Below, piece after piece: positions 37,670 to 46,072 of a DNA stretch of 64,000 nucleotides. The notes below the pieces were generated by a model. That model searched no databases. It was not told where the DNA came from and saw only the letters and a program-made list of their open reading frames with translations. Every line of letters starts with the position of its first letter. Position 1 is the first letter of the stretch. Source of the DNA: Streptomyces sp. NBC_01217. Lineage in GTDB: Bacteria > Actinomycetota > Actinomycetes > Streptomycetales > Streptomycetaceae. The translations under genes were made by a program, and so were the position numbers. Where the stretch lies: contig NZ_CP108538.1 in NCBI RefSeq assembly GCF_035994185.1, positions 4,069,501 through 4,133,500 of the forward strand, given 5' to 3'.

Positions 37670-37809
37670 GTACAGCGCTGCCCGGTACTGCCGCTGGTCT
37701 GCAGCTCGGCCTGCAGTTGGGCGGTGTATCCGGGCAGGGAGGTGTCGTCGTCGAAGACCAGCGACACCCCGAGGCGGGCGAGCTGGTTCTGGAGGGTACC
37801 GATGTCCAC
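37666..37809 (-). CDS. 47-residue ORF coupled to the lanM-like fusion gene
   Basis: GTG at 37807-37809 with AGAGG 9 nt upstream. It reads VDIGTLQNQLARLGVSLVFD and ends TSGSTGQRCT just before its TGA, which overlaps the TTG start of the chimera (TTGA). The Ser/Thr-rich end with a single Cys recalls a lanthipeptide core, and precursor genes often sit directly before lanM. There is no Gly-Gly cleavage site. Alternatively it is the true N-terminus of the LanM-like protein, cut off by a frameshift, since the downstream frame stays open across this stretch without a start. Confidence 0.45.
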   Translation of the reverse strand: MDIGTLQNQLARLGVSLVFDDDTSLPGYTAQLQAELQTSGSTGQRCT

Positions 37810-38526
37810 CGCGTCAGCACCTCTTGGCGTCCGGTCGATCAGGCCGAGTCCGTGTCGTTCGGATCATCGCGTGCCCGTTCCTCCGGCGCCGTCACCTCGC
37901 CGCGCGACCGGCAGAAGCAACCCTTCCGGATGCACGGCGGTCCCCAACATGTACGGCGGTCCCCAACCGACCTACGCATGACGATGCGCAGAGCGCTGGT
38001 GCCCGATCAGCCCGATTTCCAAGGTCAACCAAAAGAAGAAACCCCAGGCCAAAGGCTTGACCTGGGGTTCACCACGGAGCCGCCTTCGGAATGCGATCCG
38101 ATCGAGGGTAAGCAGCGCCTCTACCTCTGCAGCGAGACCGTGAGCGTTCGTGTTGCCTCGTGCCTCGCCGTGCTGTCCGGTGACGTTTCGCCTGATCAGA
38201 GCACGTGCGGCAGGTTGACCCGTGCCACCCGATGCTGCGCGGTCCGAAGGCATCCGGCCACCGGCTGGCCACCGGGAAGGTCACCAATGATGGCAAGAAG
38301 CAGGAGCACCGGGATTGTAGGGCTCCACAGCCTCTTCTTACCCGTGCCGGGTATCCCGCAGGTCGCTCCTGAGGCGGACTTTTCCAGCTCGGGCACCGGG
38401 AGACGCCGCGGTTCGTCAGGAGCAACAAAGCCCTCACCAGGGAGGTCACCCGCCTCGGGTCGGTACGTACCCGCGGGATGGCGCTGTCCGCCGTATCATG
38501 ACGGCACGCGGGAAGGAGCACCGTCA
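37810..38526. other. Gene-poor stretch with tRNA-derived repeat
   Basis: 717 bp without a convincing gene. It holds a 15-bp direct repeat ACGGCGGTCCCCAAC (37934-37948 and 37953-37967), the 121-bp copy of the tRNA-Thr 3' region (37969-38089), and beyond it about 400 bp of unrecognised DNA leading to the Uma2 gene. TATCAT at 38494-38499 could be a -10 for Uma2, but no -35 was found. Confidence 0.5.
37969..38089. repeat. Left copy of tRNA-Thr 3'-end/terminator repeat (att-like)
   Basis: This aligns without gaps to 51654-51774, with about 19 differences in 121 bp (about 84% identity). It includes the last 12 bp of the tRNA-Thr gene (AGCCGCCTTCGG side) and the terminator hairpin with one mismatch (AACCCCAGG-C/T-CAA). 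Further bases match the tRNA T-arm less well beyond 38089. It has the same orientation as the right copy. Confidence 0.75.
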
Positions 38527-39081
38527 ATGAGCGTCGACGCGATCGTGCACACCGAGTTCCCCAGGGGTTACACGGTCCTGTTCGGGGCCGACGGAAAGGT
38601 GATCATGACTCCGCAGAGTGAGGAGCATTCAAGCACCATCAGGTCGATGCAGATCGACTCGGCGGCCGCCCTCGGCCGTCATGCAAAGGTCACCTCCGAC
38701 GTCTACATCGACTTCCCGGCCGACGAGAACTCAGCCCCCGACCTGGCCATCCTGCGCGTGGACGCGCGCCGGGAGAGCAAGCGCTACAGCTTCGAAGACG
38801 TTCTGCTGATCTCGGAGGTCGTCTCCACCTCCTCGGCGCGCAAGGACTACGACGACTGCACGGCGAAGTACGGCCGCTACGGCATCCCCGTCTACCTGGT
38901 CGTGGACCCTTACGCCCGGGAAGTCGTCCTGCACACCGAACCCACCGCGAACGGCTACAGCACCGCGCACACGCGCGCGTACGGAACGGGCAAGCTCCCC
39001 ATCGCGCTGGCCGACGGCCGCACCTTCACCCTCGACCTCGACGAGCTTCCGGTGCCCGACCCGGACACCGACACCCGCTGA
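38527..39081 (+). CDS. Uma2-family (DUF820) putative endonuclease
   Basis: A 184-residue PD-(D/E)xK-like protein. The acidic DLAILRVD, then LLISEVVSTSSARKDYDDC and KYGRYGIPVYLVVDP, follow the DUF820/Uma2 pattern in which Asp, Glu and Lys line a nuclease site. Family members are very abundant in Streptomyces and their natural substrates are unknown. The start is ATG at 38527 with AAGGAG upstream. It lies at the left edge of the tRNA island and converges on jetD (141 bp between stops); it could be cargo or pre-existing. Confidence 0.82.
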   Translation: MSVDAIVHTEFPRGYTVLFGADGKVIMTPQSEEHSSTIRSMQIDSAAALGRHAKVTSDVYIDFPADENSAPDLAILRVDARRESKRYSFEDVLLISEVVSTSSARKDYDDCTAKYGRYGIPVYLVVDPYAREVVLHTEPTANGYSTAHTRAYGTGKLPIALADGRTFTLDLDELPVPDPDTDTR

Positions 39082-39222
39082 GAGCCACCCGCCGAGTAAC
39101 GCGGGGTAACGAACGCGATCGAACTGGGCTCGTCCACGGGCTCGGGTACCGGCGCCGGCTCGCCGGTGCATGCGCTTCGACGTGCTCCGGTCGACGGATC
39201 GAGTCGGCCACCGGGCGCCGGT

Positions 39223-40506
39223 TCAGGCACGAGTGAGGTCGGACAGGAGCACGGGCAGAAGGCGTTCCTCCATGACCGTACTGCCCGATGCCGCCATCGC
39301 GAGGGCCAGTCCGGGGTCCCAGGGGCTGGTCGTGGGCGGTCCCGCGAGCGGTGTGGACTCGCCCTCACCGAGTGCGGCCGTGTAGTCGGCGGCCGTCATC
39401 CGCCAGGGGTGAGCGCCGTGGCGGGCTACGGCGTCCGCGGTGATGCGCAGGCCGGCCCAGTCGAAGTCGGCGCGCCAGTGCAGCCGGACTCCCGCGCGTA
39501 CGGCGTCGCCGAGCAGTTTGTGGCAGGCGGCGGACGGGACGCCCTCGGTGCAGACCAGGGCGGCGCCGGTGTCCTGCAGTTCGCCGGCCGCGGCGCGCAG
39601 GACGGCCGGGTTCTCGCAGACGAAGATGGTGCGGGCGGCGGGGACGACGGGGTCGGTGGCGAGCTGGTGGAGGGTGAGCCGGAAGGGTATGCCGAAGCCG
39701 GCGGCGTCACGCAGCCAGTCGCAGACGACGGTGTCGCCCCTGGCGCCGATGTTGAGGACGAGGACCTGGCTCGCGAGGTCGTCCGCGATGGCGCCGGCGC
39801 TCTCCCACAGGGAGCGCCGCCCGGCCCGGTCGCGCGGTACGGCGCGGCCGTCGCCGACGCGCTGGGCGAGGGCGCGCAGGACGAGCTGTTCGAGCGGGGT
39901 GCCAGGAACCAGGGCCTTGGTGTCGCCGGTGGCCCATTCGGCGAGGACCGGAAGCGGCAGGACTACGGAAGACCGCTCCGGCGAGCCCGTGCGGCGGTCC
40001 CCGTCGCCGCAGAGCCGTTCCAGGACACGTGCCGCCGCGTCGAGGAGCGGCGCGTCCCCCCGGCGTACAAGACGGGTGAGGGTGCCGTCGGCGGCGATCC
40101 GCTCCAGCCAGGCGGCGAACCATCCCTGCCCGGCGAGCCTGCTGGAGCGGAGGGATTTGAGGGCCTGGTCGCGGCGCGATTCCTCCTCGGCCCGTTCGGC
40201 GGGCCGGTCGCGCAGCGGGCCATGGAGACGGCCGAGAGTCTGGAGGAGACCGGTGCCGTAGCGGTCGTACAGGTACCCGTCCAGATCGCGTATGGGTACG
40301 GCGAGACGTCTGGCGGTCTCGGGCCGGTAGCGGCCGGTGATGCCGATGACGGTGCGGCGCTCGGCCTCGCTGGGCGCCGTGAGCCCGATGTCGCCGTCGA
40401 GCGCGCCGCCGGTGCGCTCCAGTCTGCGGTGGGCGGCGGCGAGCAGCCGGGTCCATCCCTCGCCCCGCAGCTCGTCGTAGGCCGACGGCTCACGCTCAGT
40501 GGACAA
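39223..40506 (-). CDS. jetD: Wadjet type II JetD, Toprim-type nuclease (DUF2399/TIGR02679)
   Basis: A 427-residue protein, the predicted nuclease of the system. The C-terminal DUF2399 part has a Toprim-like arrangement: Glu298 in IFVCENPAVL, then LVCTEGVPS, and Asp347/Asp349 in HWRADFDWAGLRI. In Wadjet systems JetD cleaves plasmid DNA extruded by the SMC-like JetABC complex. The start is taken as TTG (40504-40506) with GAGGGG 7 nt upstream, overlapping the end of jetC by 11 bp; a GTG 9 codons earlier is possible. It is last in the overlapping jetABCD run. Confidence 0.88.
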   Translation of the reverse strand: MSTEREPSAYDELRGEGWTRLLAAAHRRLERTGGALDGDIGLTAPSEAERRTVIGITGRYRPETARRLAVPIRDLDGYLYDRYGTGLLQTLGRLHGPLRDRPAERAEEESRRDQALKSLRSSRLAGQGWFAAWLERIAADGTLTRLVRRGDAPLLDAAARVLERLCGDGDRRTGSPERSSVVLPLPVLAEWATGDTKALVPGTPLEQLVLRALAQRVGDGRAVPRDRAGRRSLWESAGAIADDLASQVLVLNIGARGDTVVCDWLRDAAGFGIPFRLTLHQLATDPVVPAARTIFVCENPAVLRAAAGELQDTGAALVCTEGVPSAACHKLLGDAVRAGVRLHWRADFDWAGLRITADAVARHGAHPWRMTAADYTAALGEGESTPLAGPPTTSPWDPGLALAMAASGSTVMEERLLPVLLSDLTRA

Positions 40507-43500
40507 CCGCGGCCCCCTCGGGCGCCGGGACACGCCGGGTGCCGGGCGAGCCGAGGGCGGTGGTGAGGTCGCCGGTGTCGTCCGCGAGGAGCCGGCCGCC
40601 GTCCCAGACGAGCAGCAACGCGGAGACGGTGTGGTCGACGGCGCTGTGCGCGAGGTCGTAGTGGGCGGCGGCGGACACGGAGGCGTGGGCGGCCCACAGG
40701 TCGTAGCCGGTCATGAACAGGTCGAGGTCGAACTGCGCTGCCAGCGACATGAGTTCACCGCGCCCGGTGTCGTCCACGCCCGCGAAGGCCTCGTCGAGGG
40801 CGAGCAGGCGCGGGGCGTGCGGAAGGGCGGAGTTGAGCATGGCGTGCGCGGCGGCGAACAGCGGCAGATGGAGCGACACCGACTGCTCACCGCCCGACAG
40901 GCGGCTGTGCCGGGCTCGGGTGAGCCTCTCCTCCGTCTTGTCGGGGCGTACCAGCTGGAACGCGAAGTGCCGCCAGCGCCGGTAGTCGAGGACCTCGGCG
41001 AGCAGTTCGCGGTAGGGCTGGTCACGGTGGCGGGCGCGGGCGTTCTTGATCTGTGCGGCGAAGTGCGTACGCACCCGGGCGAGACCGTCCGGGCCGAGGC
41101 GGGCGGCGTCGGCGTCGAGGAGGGCGCAGACGCCGCGCTGTTCGTCGTCGAGGTGGTCGGCGAGCAGCCAGCTCACCCCGACCGTCGTCCCCGAGGACAT
41201 GGTGCGCCGGCGCATGTCCGTGTTCATCCGCCGGATCAGGTCACGGGCGTCGATGGTGCGGTCGTGGATCTGCTGGGCGAGCCGGGTCAGCAGGGCGTCC
41301 TCCAGGATGCGCTGCTCGGACTCGGAGAGCAGTTCGGCCTGGTCACGGCGATGGGCGGAGATCTTCTGCGCGAAGGCCGCCACCGGCAGCGGGCCCTCCT
41401 GGTCGGCCACACGGACGACGATGACCCCGTCGGAACCGTCCCACTCGGGCCGGTAGTCCTGCCCGGCGGCGGCCAGCTGCGCCTGCAGGTCGTCCAGGGC
41501 CTTGGTGAGACGGGTGACGGACTGCTTGAGGCTGGATTCGGTGGGGGTGAGGTCGCGGGTCGCGGCGAGGATCGCCTCGTGTACGGCGGCCACGGCCGGC
41601 GGGAGTGTCTCGCCGGCCCAGTCGGCCTCCTGGGCGGGCCAGGCGAGGCCGGGCGGGCAGCGCAGGATGTCGAGGAGTTCCCTGACGGCATACGGGCGCA
41701 GGGAGCGGGCGGTGTCCTTCTCCTCCGCCGCGGCGACCGACCGGGCCTCGGCCGCGGCCGTACGGCGGGCCTCGGCCGCCGCGGTACCCGCGATCGCGCC
41801 GTGCTGAGCGGTGCGGGCCGTCTCTGCCTCCCCCACCAGGGCGTCGATGCCGTCCTCGGTCTCCTGCACCTGGCGCATCACCTCCTGCGCCTCGGCCCCG
41901 ACGGCATCCTGGAGGGCCTCAAGTTTCGCGGCCTCCTCGGTGTACCGGCGGCGTGCCGCGCGCTCGGTGTCCGCCGCCGCCTCCTCGTCCTCGGCGGCGA
42001 CGGTGAGTCGGTCGGTGGCCGCCTCGGCCGCCTCACTCTGGCGGGCGTGTTCGCGGCGGCGGGCGGCCAGTTCACGGACCGCCGTCTCGAAGGCGCGGGT
42101 GGCGGTCTCGACGGCGTCGACGCGGTCGGTCTCGATGGCGTGTTCGGCGGCGGTGCGGCGCAGGGCGCGCTCGGCGACCGAGCAGGCGGCCACCGACTCG
42201 TCGTAGGAACCCTGGGCGGCGTCGGCGGCGTCGCGGGTGGCGCGCAGCCTCGCCGCGGCCCTGTCCAGTTCGCGCAGCGCCGCGGTGATGCCGGTGGTGC
42301 GGGGCAGGGCGGCGCGGGCGGCGGCGTACGCATCGAGGACGGCGTTCGTGCGGGTCTGCGCGCGCGCCAACTCGTCGCGATGGCCGGAGAGTTCGGCCAG
42401 GAGTGTCTCGCAGGCGGCGATCCGGGCGGCGCGCCGCCGGGCACGGGCGGTCGCGCCGACGTACTCGGCGTGCTCCTTGGTGTGGGCACCGACCAGGACA
42501 CCTGCGGCGTACCGGCCGTCGGGGCTGATCTGCGGGATGCCGGTGTCGAGGTCGCCGGTGACGGCGACGGATCGCAGTACGGCGGTGACCCGGGCGGCGG
42601 TCGGGATCGCATCGCCGGCTTCGGGGACCTCGGGGCGCAGGAGGTCGGCGAGGCTCGGCCCGCTCACCGGAGAACCGGCTCGCAGCCAACCCTCGCTGCG
42701 CCCGGCCGCCACGGGGGCGTCCTCGGCGGTGAGGAGGGCGTCAAGCAGGCCCGATGCTTCCAAGGCGGCTTCCAGGCCTGCTCGCTGACTGTCCGTCAGG
42801 TGATCGTCGAAGTCGACGAGCCGCCACAGCGGAACACCCCTTTCACCGGGCGCCCTCTCGGCAGTGCGGCCACGGGCCGGGGGCGGGGCGTCGTCGAGTT
42901 CGGCGGCGATCCGGTCGCGTTCGGCCTCCGTCTCGGCGCGGCGGCGCTCGACATCGGCGCGCTGGGCGCGCAGGGCGGCGAGGGAGTCACGCAGTTCCTG
43001 TACGGCGGAGGCGGTGGCCTCGGTGAAGGCGTCTTCGAGCGTGACGGGCACACCCGAGCTGTCCGCCTCGCCGGTGAGTTCGAGGGCTTCGGCGAGTCGG
43101 CCGATTCCCTCCTCGGTCAGAAGCTCACCATGTGCCTCCGCCCACTGTCCCAGTGACTCACGGGCCTGTTCACGGGCGGATGCGAGAGCCGACTCGGCGG
43201 CCGTCTCGGCGGTTTCGGCCGCGCTGACGGCCTCCTCAGCACGGTCGAGCGATACCCGGGCGAGGTCACGGGTCTGCTCGGCGCCACGTGCCGCCTGCTG
43301 GGCGGCGCGCACGGCCCGGACGCCCTCGTGGCGGGCCGCGGCGAGCGCGGCGGAGCGTTCGGCGAGCCGAGCGGGCTCGGCGTCGGCCGGGGTCCAGGAG
43401 AGGCCGGCGGTGTGGGCGTGGTCGGCGACGGCCGCGGCGTCCCGGGAGACGGCGGCGTCGAGTTCGGCGGCGAGGCTGGCTGCGTGTTCGGCCTCGGCGC

Positions 43501-44626
43501 GGGCGCGGCCGGTGGCAGCCGTACGGCGTTCACGGTCCGCGGTGGCCTGCCGGGCGGTCTGCTCACAGGTGCGCACCAGGCGTTCCAGGTCGGCGAGTTG
43601 CTCGACGGCCTGGTAGGCGGCGGAGGAGCGCAGTTGGTCGAGGCGGGCGCGCTGGGCGGCGAGCGCGGCGTCGGCCGACTCGGCGCGCGCCTCGGCGGCG
43701 GCCTGCCGCTCGCGGGCCGCCGCCAGGTCCGTGGTGGCGGTGCTCAGTGCGGCGGCACGCTCGGCGGTCTCGGTACGGCGGGCGGTGAGCCGGTCCGCGG
43801 AGGCGCGGGCGTGGACCCGCAGGTAGGTGGAGTAGCTCGCGAGGAACGCGCGGGTGGCGTCGTCGGCGGCTGCCAGCCCCTCCAGGGTGCGCTGCACGGA
43901 CTCCATGTCGTCGAAGGAACGGGCCGCCTCGGCGATCAGGTCGTCGTCGAGCGGGCGCAGACCGGCGGTGAGGGTGTCGGAGAGCTTGGCCGGGTCGAGG
44001 TTCTTGGCGAGCTGCGGGCGGCGCAGCGTGAGGATCAGAGTGAGCAGTTGCTCGTACCTCTCCGGGCCGAGATCGAACAGGCGCTGGTCGACGGCGGCGC
44101 GGTAGTCGGCCGTGGAGGCGATCAGCTCGCGTCCGAGTTCGGCGGCGAGTTGCTTCTTCGTCATCGGCCGGTCGTCGTGGGTGAGGAGGGAGAAGTCCTC
44201 ACCGACGCGGCCCTCGGCGACGAAGTGCCAGCGGGCGGGTGTGTCACGGTGGCGCTGGGCGTGCAGCCCGATGCCGCAGGTGACGGCCTCGCCCGTCTCC
44301 CGGTGGGTGAACTCGATCCAGACGTAGCCGAGCGCGTTGTCCTGCCCGCGGAAGAGCAGGTTGGACTTCATCGTGCGGTCCTCGGCGGCGAACGGGTTGA
44401 GCCGCTTGGGGTCGATACGGCCGTCGAGGACGAAGGGAAAGAGGACTTCGAGGGCCTTGGTCTTGCCGGATCCGTTGGGGCCGCGCAGCACCAGCCAGCC
44501 GCCGGCGAAGGAGAACTCCTCGTCCCGGTAGTCCCACAGGTTGATGATCCCGGCACGAGTGGGGACGAACCGGGCGGCGGGGGTGGTGGCCGAGAGGTCG
44601 GACGGGGTGGGAGCCGGGGTGCTCAC
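40496..44626 (-). CDS. jetC: Wadjet type II JetC, SMC/SbcC-like ATPase (TIGR02680)
   Basis: A 1376-residue SMC-like motor. The head starts with an RGPNGSGKT Walker A (about 49-56) and is closed by the C-terminal signature RLSGGEQSVSLHLPL (about 1243-1256) and Walker B LLALDEAFAGVD (Asp1278/Glu1279). Between lie long Ala/Arg/Glu-rich coiled coils (about 280-1080) around a middle globular region, the hinge. This fits the TIGR02680 family of type II Wadjet. JetC would sense and translocate small circular DNA with JetA and JetB. The start GTG (44624-44626) overlaps the jetB stop as GTGA. Confidence 0.92.
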   Translation of the reverse strand: MSTPAPTPSDLSATTPAARFVPTRAGIINLWDYRDEEFSFAGGWLVLRGPNGSGKTKALEVLFPFVLDGRIDPKRLNPFAAEDRTMKSNLLFRGQDNALGYVWIEFTHRETGEAVTCGIGLHAQRHRDTPARWHFVAEGRVGEDFSLLTHDDRPMTKKQLAAELGRELIASTADYRAAVDQRLFDLGPERYEQLLTLILTLRRPQLAKNLDPAKLSDTLTAGLRPLDDDLIAEAARSFDDMESVQRTLEGLAAADDATRAFLASYSTYLRVHARASADRLTARRTETAERAAALSTATTDLAAARERQAAAEARAESADAALAAQRARLDQLRSSAAYQAVEQLADLERLVRTCEQTARQATADRERRTAATGRARAEAEHAASLAAELDAAVSRDAAAVADHAHTAGLSWTPADAEPARLAERSAALAAARHEGVRAVRAAQQAARGAEQTRDLARVSLDRAEEAVSAAETAETAAESALASAREQARESLGQWAEAHGELLTEEGIGRLAEALELTGEADSSGVPVTLEDAFTEATASAVQELRDSLAALRAQRADVERRRAETEAERDRIAAELDDAPPPARGRTAERAPGERGVPLWRLVDFDDHLTDSQRAGLEAALEASGLLDALLTAEDAPVAAGRSEGWLRAGSPVSGPSLADLLRPEVPEAGDAIPTAARVTAVLRSVAVTGDLDTGIPQISPDGRYAAGVLVGAHTKEHAEYVGATARARRRAARIAACETLLAELSGHRDELARAQTRTNAVLDAYAAARAALPRTTGITAALRELDRAAARLRATRDAADAAQGSYDESVAACSVAERALRRTAAEHAIETDRVDAVETATRAFETAVRELAARRREHARQSEAAEAATDRLTVAAEDEEAAADTERAARRRYTEEAAKLEALQDAVGAEAQEVMRQVQETEDGIDALVGEAETARTAQHGAIAGTAAAEARRTAAAEARSVAAAEEKDTARSLRPYAVRELLDILRCPPGLAWPAQEADWAGETLPPAVAAVHEAILAATRDLTPTESSLKQSVTRLTKALDDLQAQLAAAGQDYRPEWDGSDGVIVVRVADQEGPLPVAAFAQKISAHRRDQAELLSESEQRILEDALLTRLAQQIHDRTIDARDLIRRMNTDMRRRTMSSGTTVGVSWLLADHLDDEQRGVCALLDADAARLGPDGLARVRTHFAAQIKNARARHRDQPYRELLAEVLDYRRWRHFAFQLVRPDKTEERLTRARHSRLSGGEQSVSLHLPLFAAAHAMLNSALPHAPRLLALDEAFAGVDDTGRGELMSLAAQFDLDLFMTGYDLWAAHASVSAAAHYDLAHSAVDHTVSALLLVWDGGRLLADDTGDLTTALGSPGTRRVPAPEGAAVVH

Positions 44627-46050
44627 GGAGTCGGTTCCTTGGCGGTGTCGTTGACGATGTCGTCGGAGAACAGGGCGGTCTGGGAGGGCGATCGGGCCGC
44701 CGTACGGGATCTCACTCGGGCCGTGACCCCCCGGTAGCGGGCGAGCAGCGGAAGCGCGAGAGCCCCGCCGTCGACCCGGGCGATCAGCGACATGGCGGCC
44801 AGCAGGTCGACCGCCTGACCGAGCAGTCGTTCCGGGTCGCCGCGCAGATCGGCGGCGAAGCCCGCGCCGTACTCGGCGGTGATCTCCTTGAGTCTGCCTC
44901 GCAGCCAGGAGTCCGTGACGAAGGGGTAACGGGTCTCCGCCGACTCCTGAGCCCCGTCTCCGGGTGCCCCGTACGCCGGCGCCTCGTCCGGCTCCGCGAG
45001 TGCGGCGATCAGACCACGCGACGGCAGGGCCACGTCGATACGCCGGGCACGTGCCGCGAGGCGTTCGGCGGCGGTGGGCGCGGGCAGCAGTTCGAGGGCG
45101 TGCCGTCCGGAACGCTGGACGGCGGTGCTGATCCGGGCGGCGAGCAGCAGCGCGGCCTGCGCGACGGTACCGCCGCCGGGAAAGCGTAGGTCGGACAGCC
45201 TGCCGGAGGTGTCGATGAGCGCCAAGCCCTCGGCCCGCCGTTCCACCGTCAGCCCGGTCAGCCGCTCCAGGTCCTCGGCGAGAGCGGGGGCCCGCAGCTG
45301 GCCCAGGAGTTCGGTGTCGGCGTCGGCGTAGTACGCGACCGGGTTCTCCAGTACCAGGCGGCGGGCGCGGCGGGCCTGGTCGCGGCGCCGGCCGGCGCGG
45401 CCGGCGGACATGCCGAGCGCGCTGCCTGTGTCGAGGAGCGCGGTGACCGAGGTCAGGTGCTGCAGGACGCGGGTCGGGTGGTGGACGGCGAGGAGGATCT
45501 CGCGGTCGATGTCGTACAGGGCCTCGGCACGCTCGGGGTCGCCGGCCCAGGCGGTGGCGGAGCCGTCGGCGAGGGTGAGCGCGCCGCGTTCGGTGAGCCA
45601 GGTGACGGCGTCGACGAAGGCGTCCCGGTCGGGTTTGCGCGCGGTGTCGAGCCCGAGTCCGTCGATGCGTACGGCGTCGGCGGCGACCGCGTCGGCCAGC
45701 TCGCCTAGCGCCACCTGCGCGCCGTGGCGGCCCAGGGCCGCGAGGGTGAGGACGAGGTAGGCGTAACGGCGTCGGTCGAAGGGGCGTCCCGCGCGGGTGA
45801 GGGCGGGGCGGGTGGCGTCCAGGCCGTCCTGGGCGCGCTGGAGCCGGGCGGTGTCGGCGGTGGTGACGAGCCGGTGGCCGAGCACCTCCATCAGGTCGGT
45901 GCGCAGCTGGTCGGCCCAGCGGCGCACGGTCGCCAGCGCCGTCCGATCCGGGTACCCGGGTGTGATCAGCGGGTGCCGCAGGACGAGGCGTACCGCCTTC
46001 TGGTAGTCGGCGAGTTCGAGCGAGGAGACACCCTCGGCGACACGGCTCAT
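44623..46050 (-). CDS. jetB: Wadjet type II JetB (DUF2398/TIGR02678)
   Basis: A 475-residue protein of the DUF2398 family, the KleA/MukE-like accessory of the SMC complex. The N-terminal LADYQKAVRLVLRHPLIT and LRTDLMEVLGHRLVTT, and the middle RRRYAYLVLTLAALGRHGAQ, are family-type winged-helix segments. The C-terminal RYPFVTDSWLRGRLKEITAEYGAGF is also conserved in the family as I recall it. The start is ATG at 46048-46050 with GAGGCAGG before it. It is 22 bp downstream of jetA and overlaps jetC. Confidence 0.9.
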   Translation of the reverse strand: MSRVAEGVSSLELADYQKAVRLVLRHPLITPGYPDRTALATVRRWADQLRTDLMEVLGHRLVTTADTARLQRAQDGLDATRPALTRAGRPFDRRRYAYLVLTLAALGRHGAQVALGELADAVAADAVRIDGLGLDTARKPDRDAFVDAVTWLTERGALTLADGSATAWAGDPERAEALYDIDREILLAVHHPTRVLQHLTSVTALLDTGSALGMSAGRAGRRRDQARRARRLVLENPVAYYADADTELLGQLRAPALAEDLERLTGLTVERRAEGLALIDTSGRLSDLRFPGGGTVAQAALLLAARISTAVQRSGRHALELLPAPTAAERLAARARRIDVALPSRGLIAALAEPDEAPAYGAPGDGAQESAETRYPFVTDSWLRGRLKEITAEYGAGFAADLRGDPERLLGQAVDLLAAMSLIARVDGGALALPLLARYRGVTARVRSRTAARSPSQTALFSDDIVNDTAKEPTP

Positions 46051-46072
46051 GCGATCCTGCCTCGGTGACGGT

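Noticed and set aside
38196..38396. 66-codon minus-strand ORF with a hydrophobic stretch
   Set aside because: No ribosome site or family resemblance, and the rest of the surrounding 400 bp looks non-coding.
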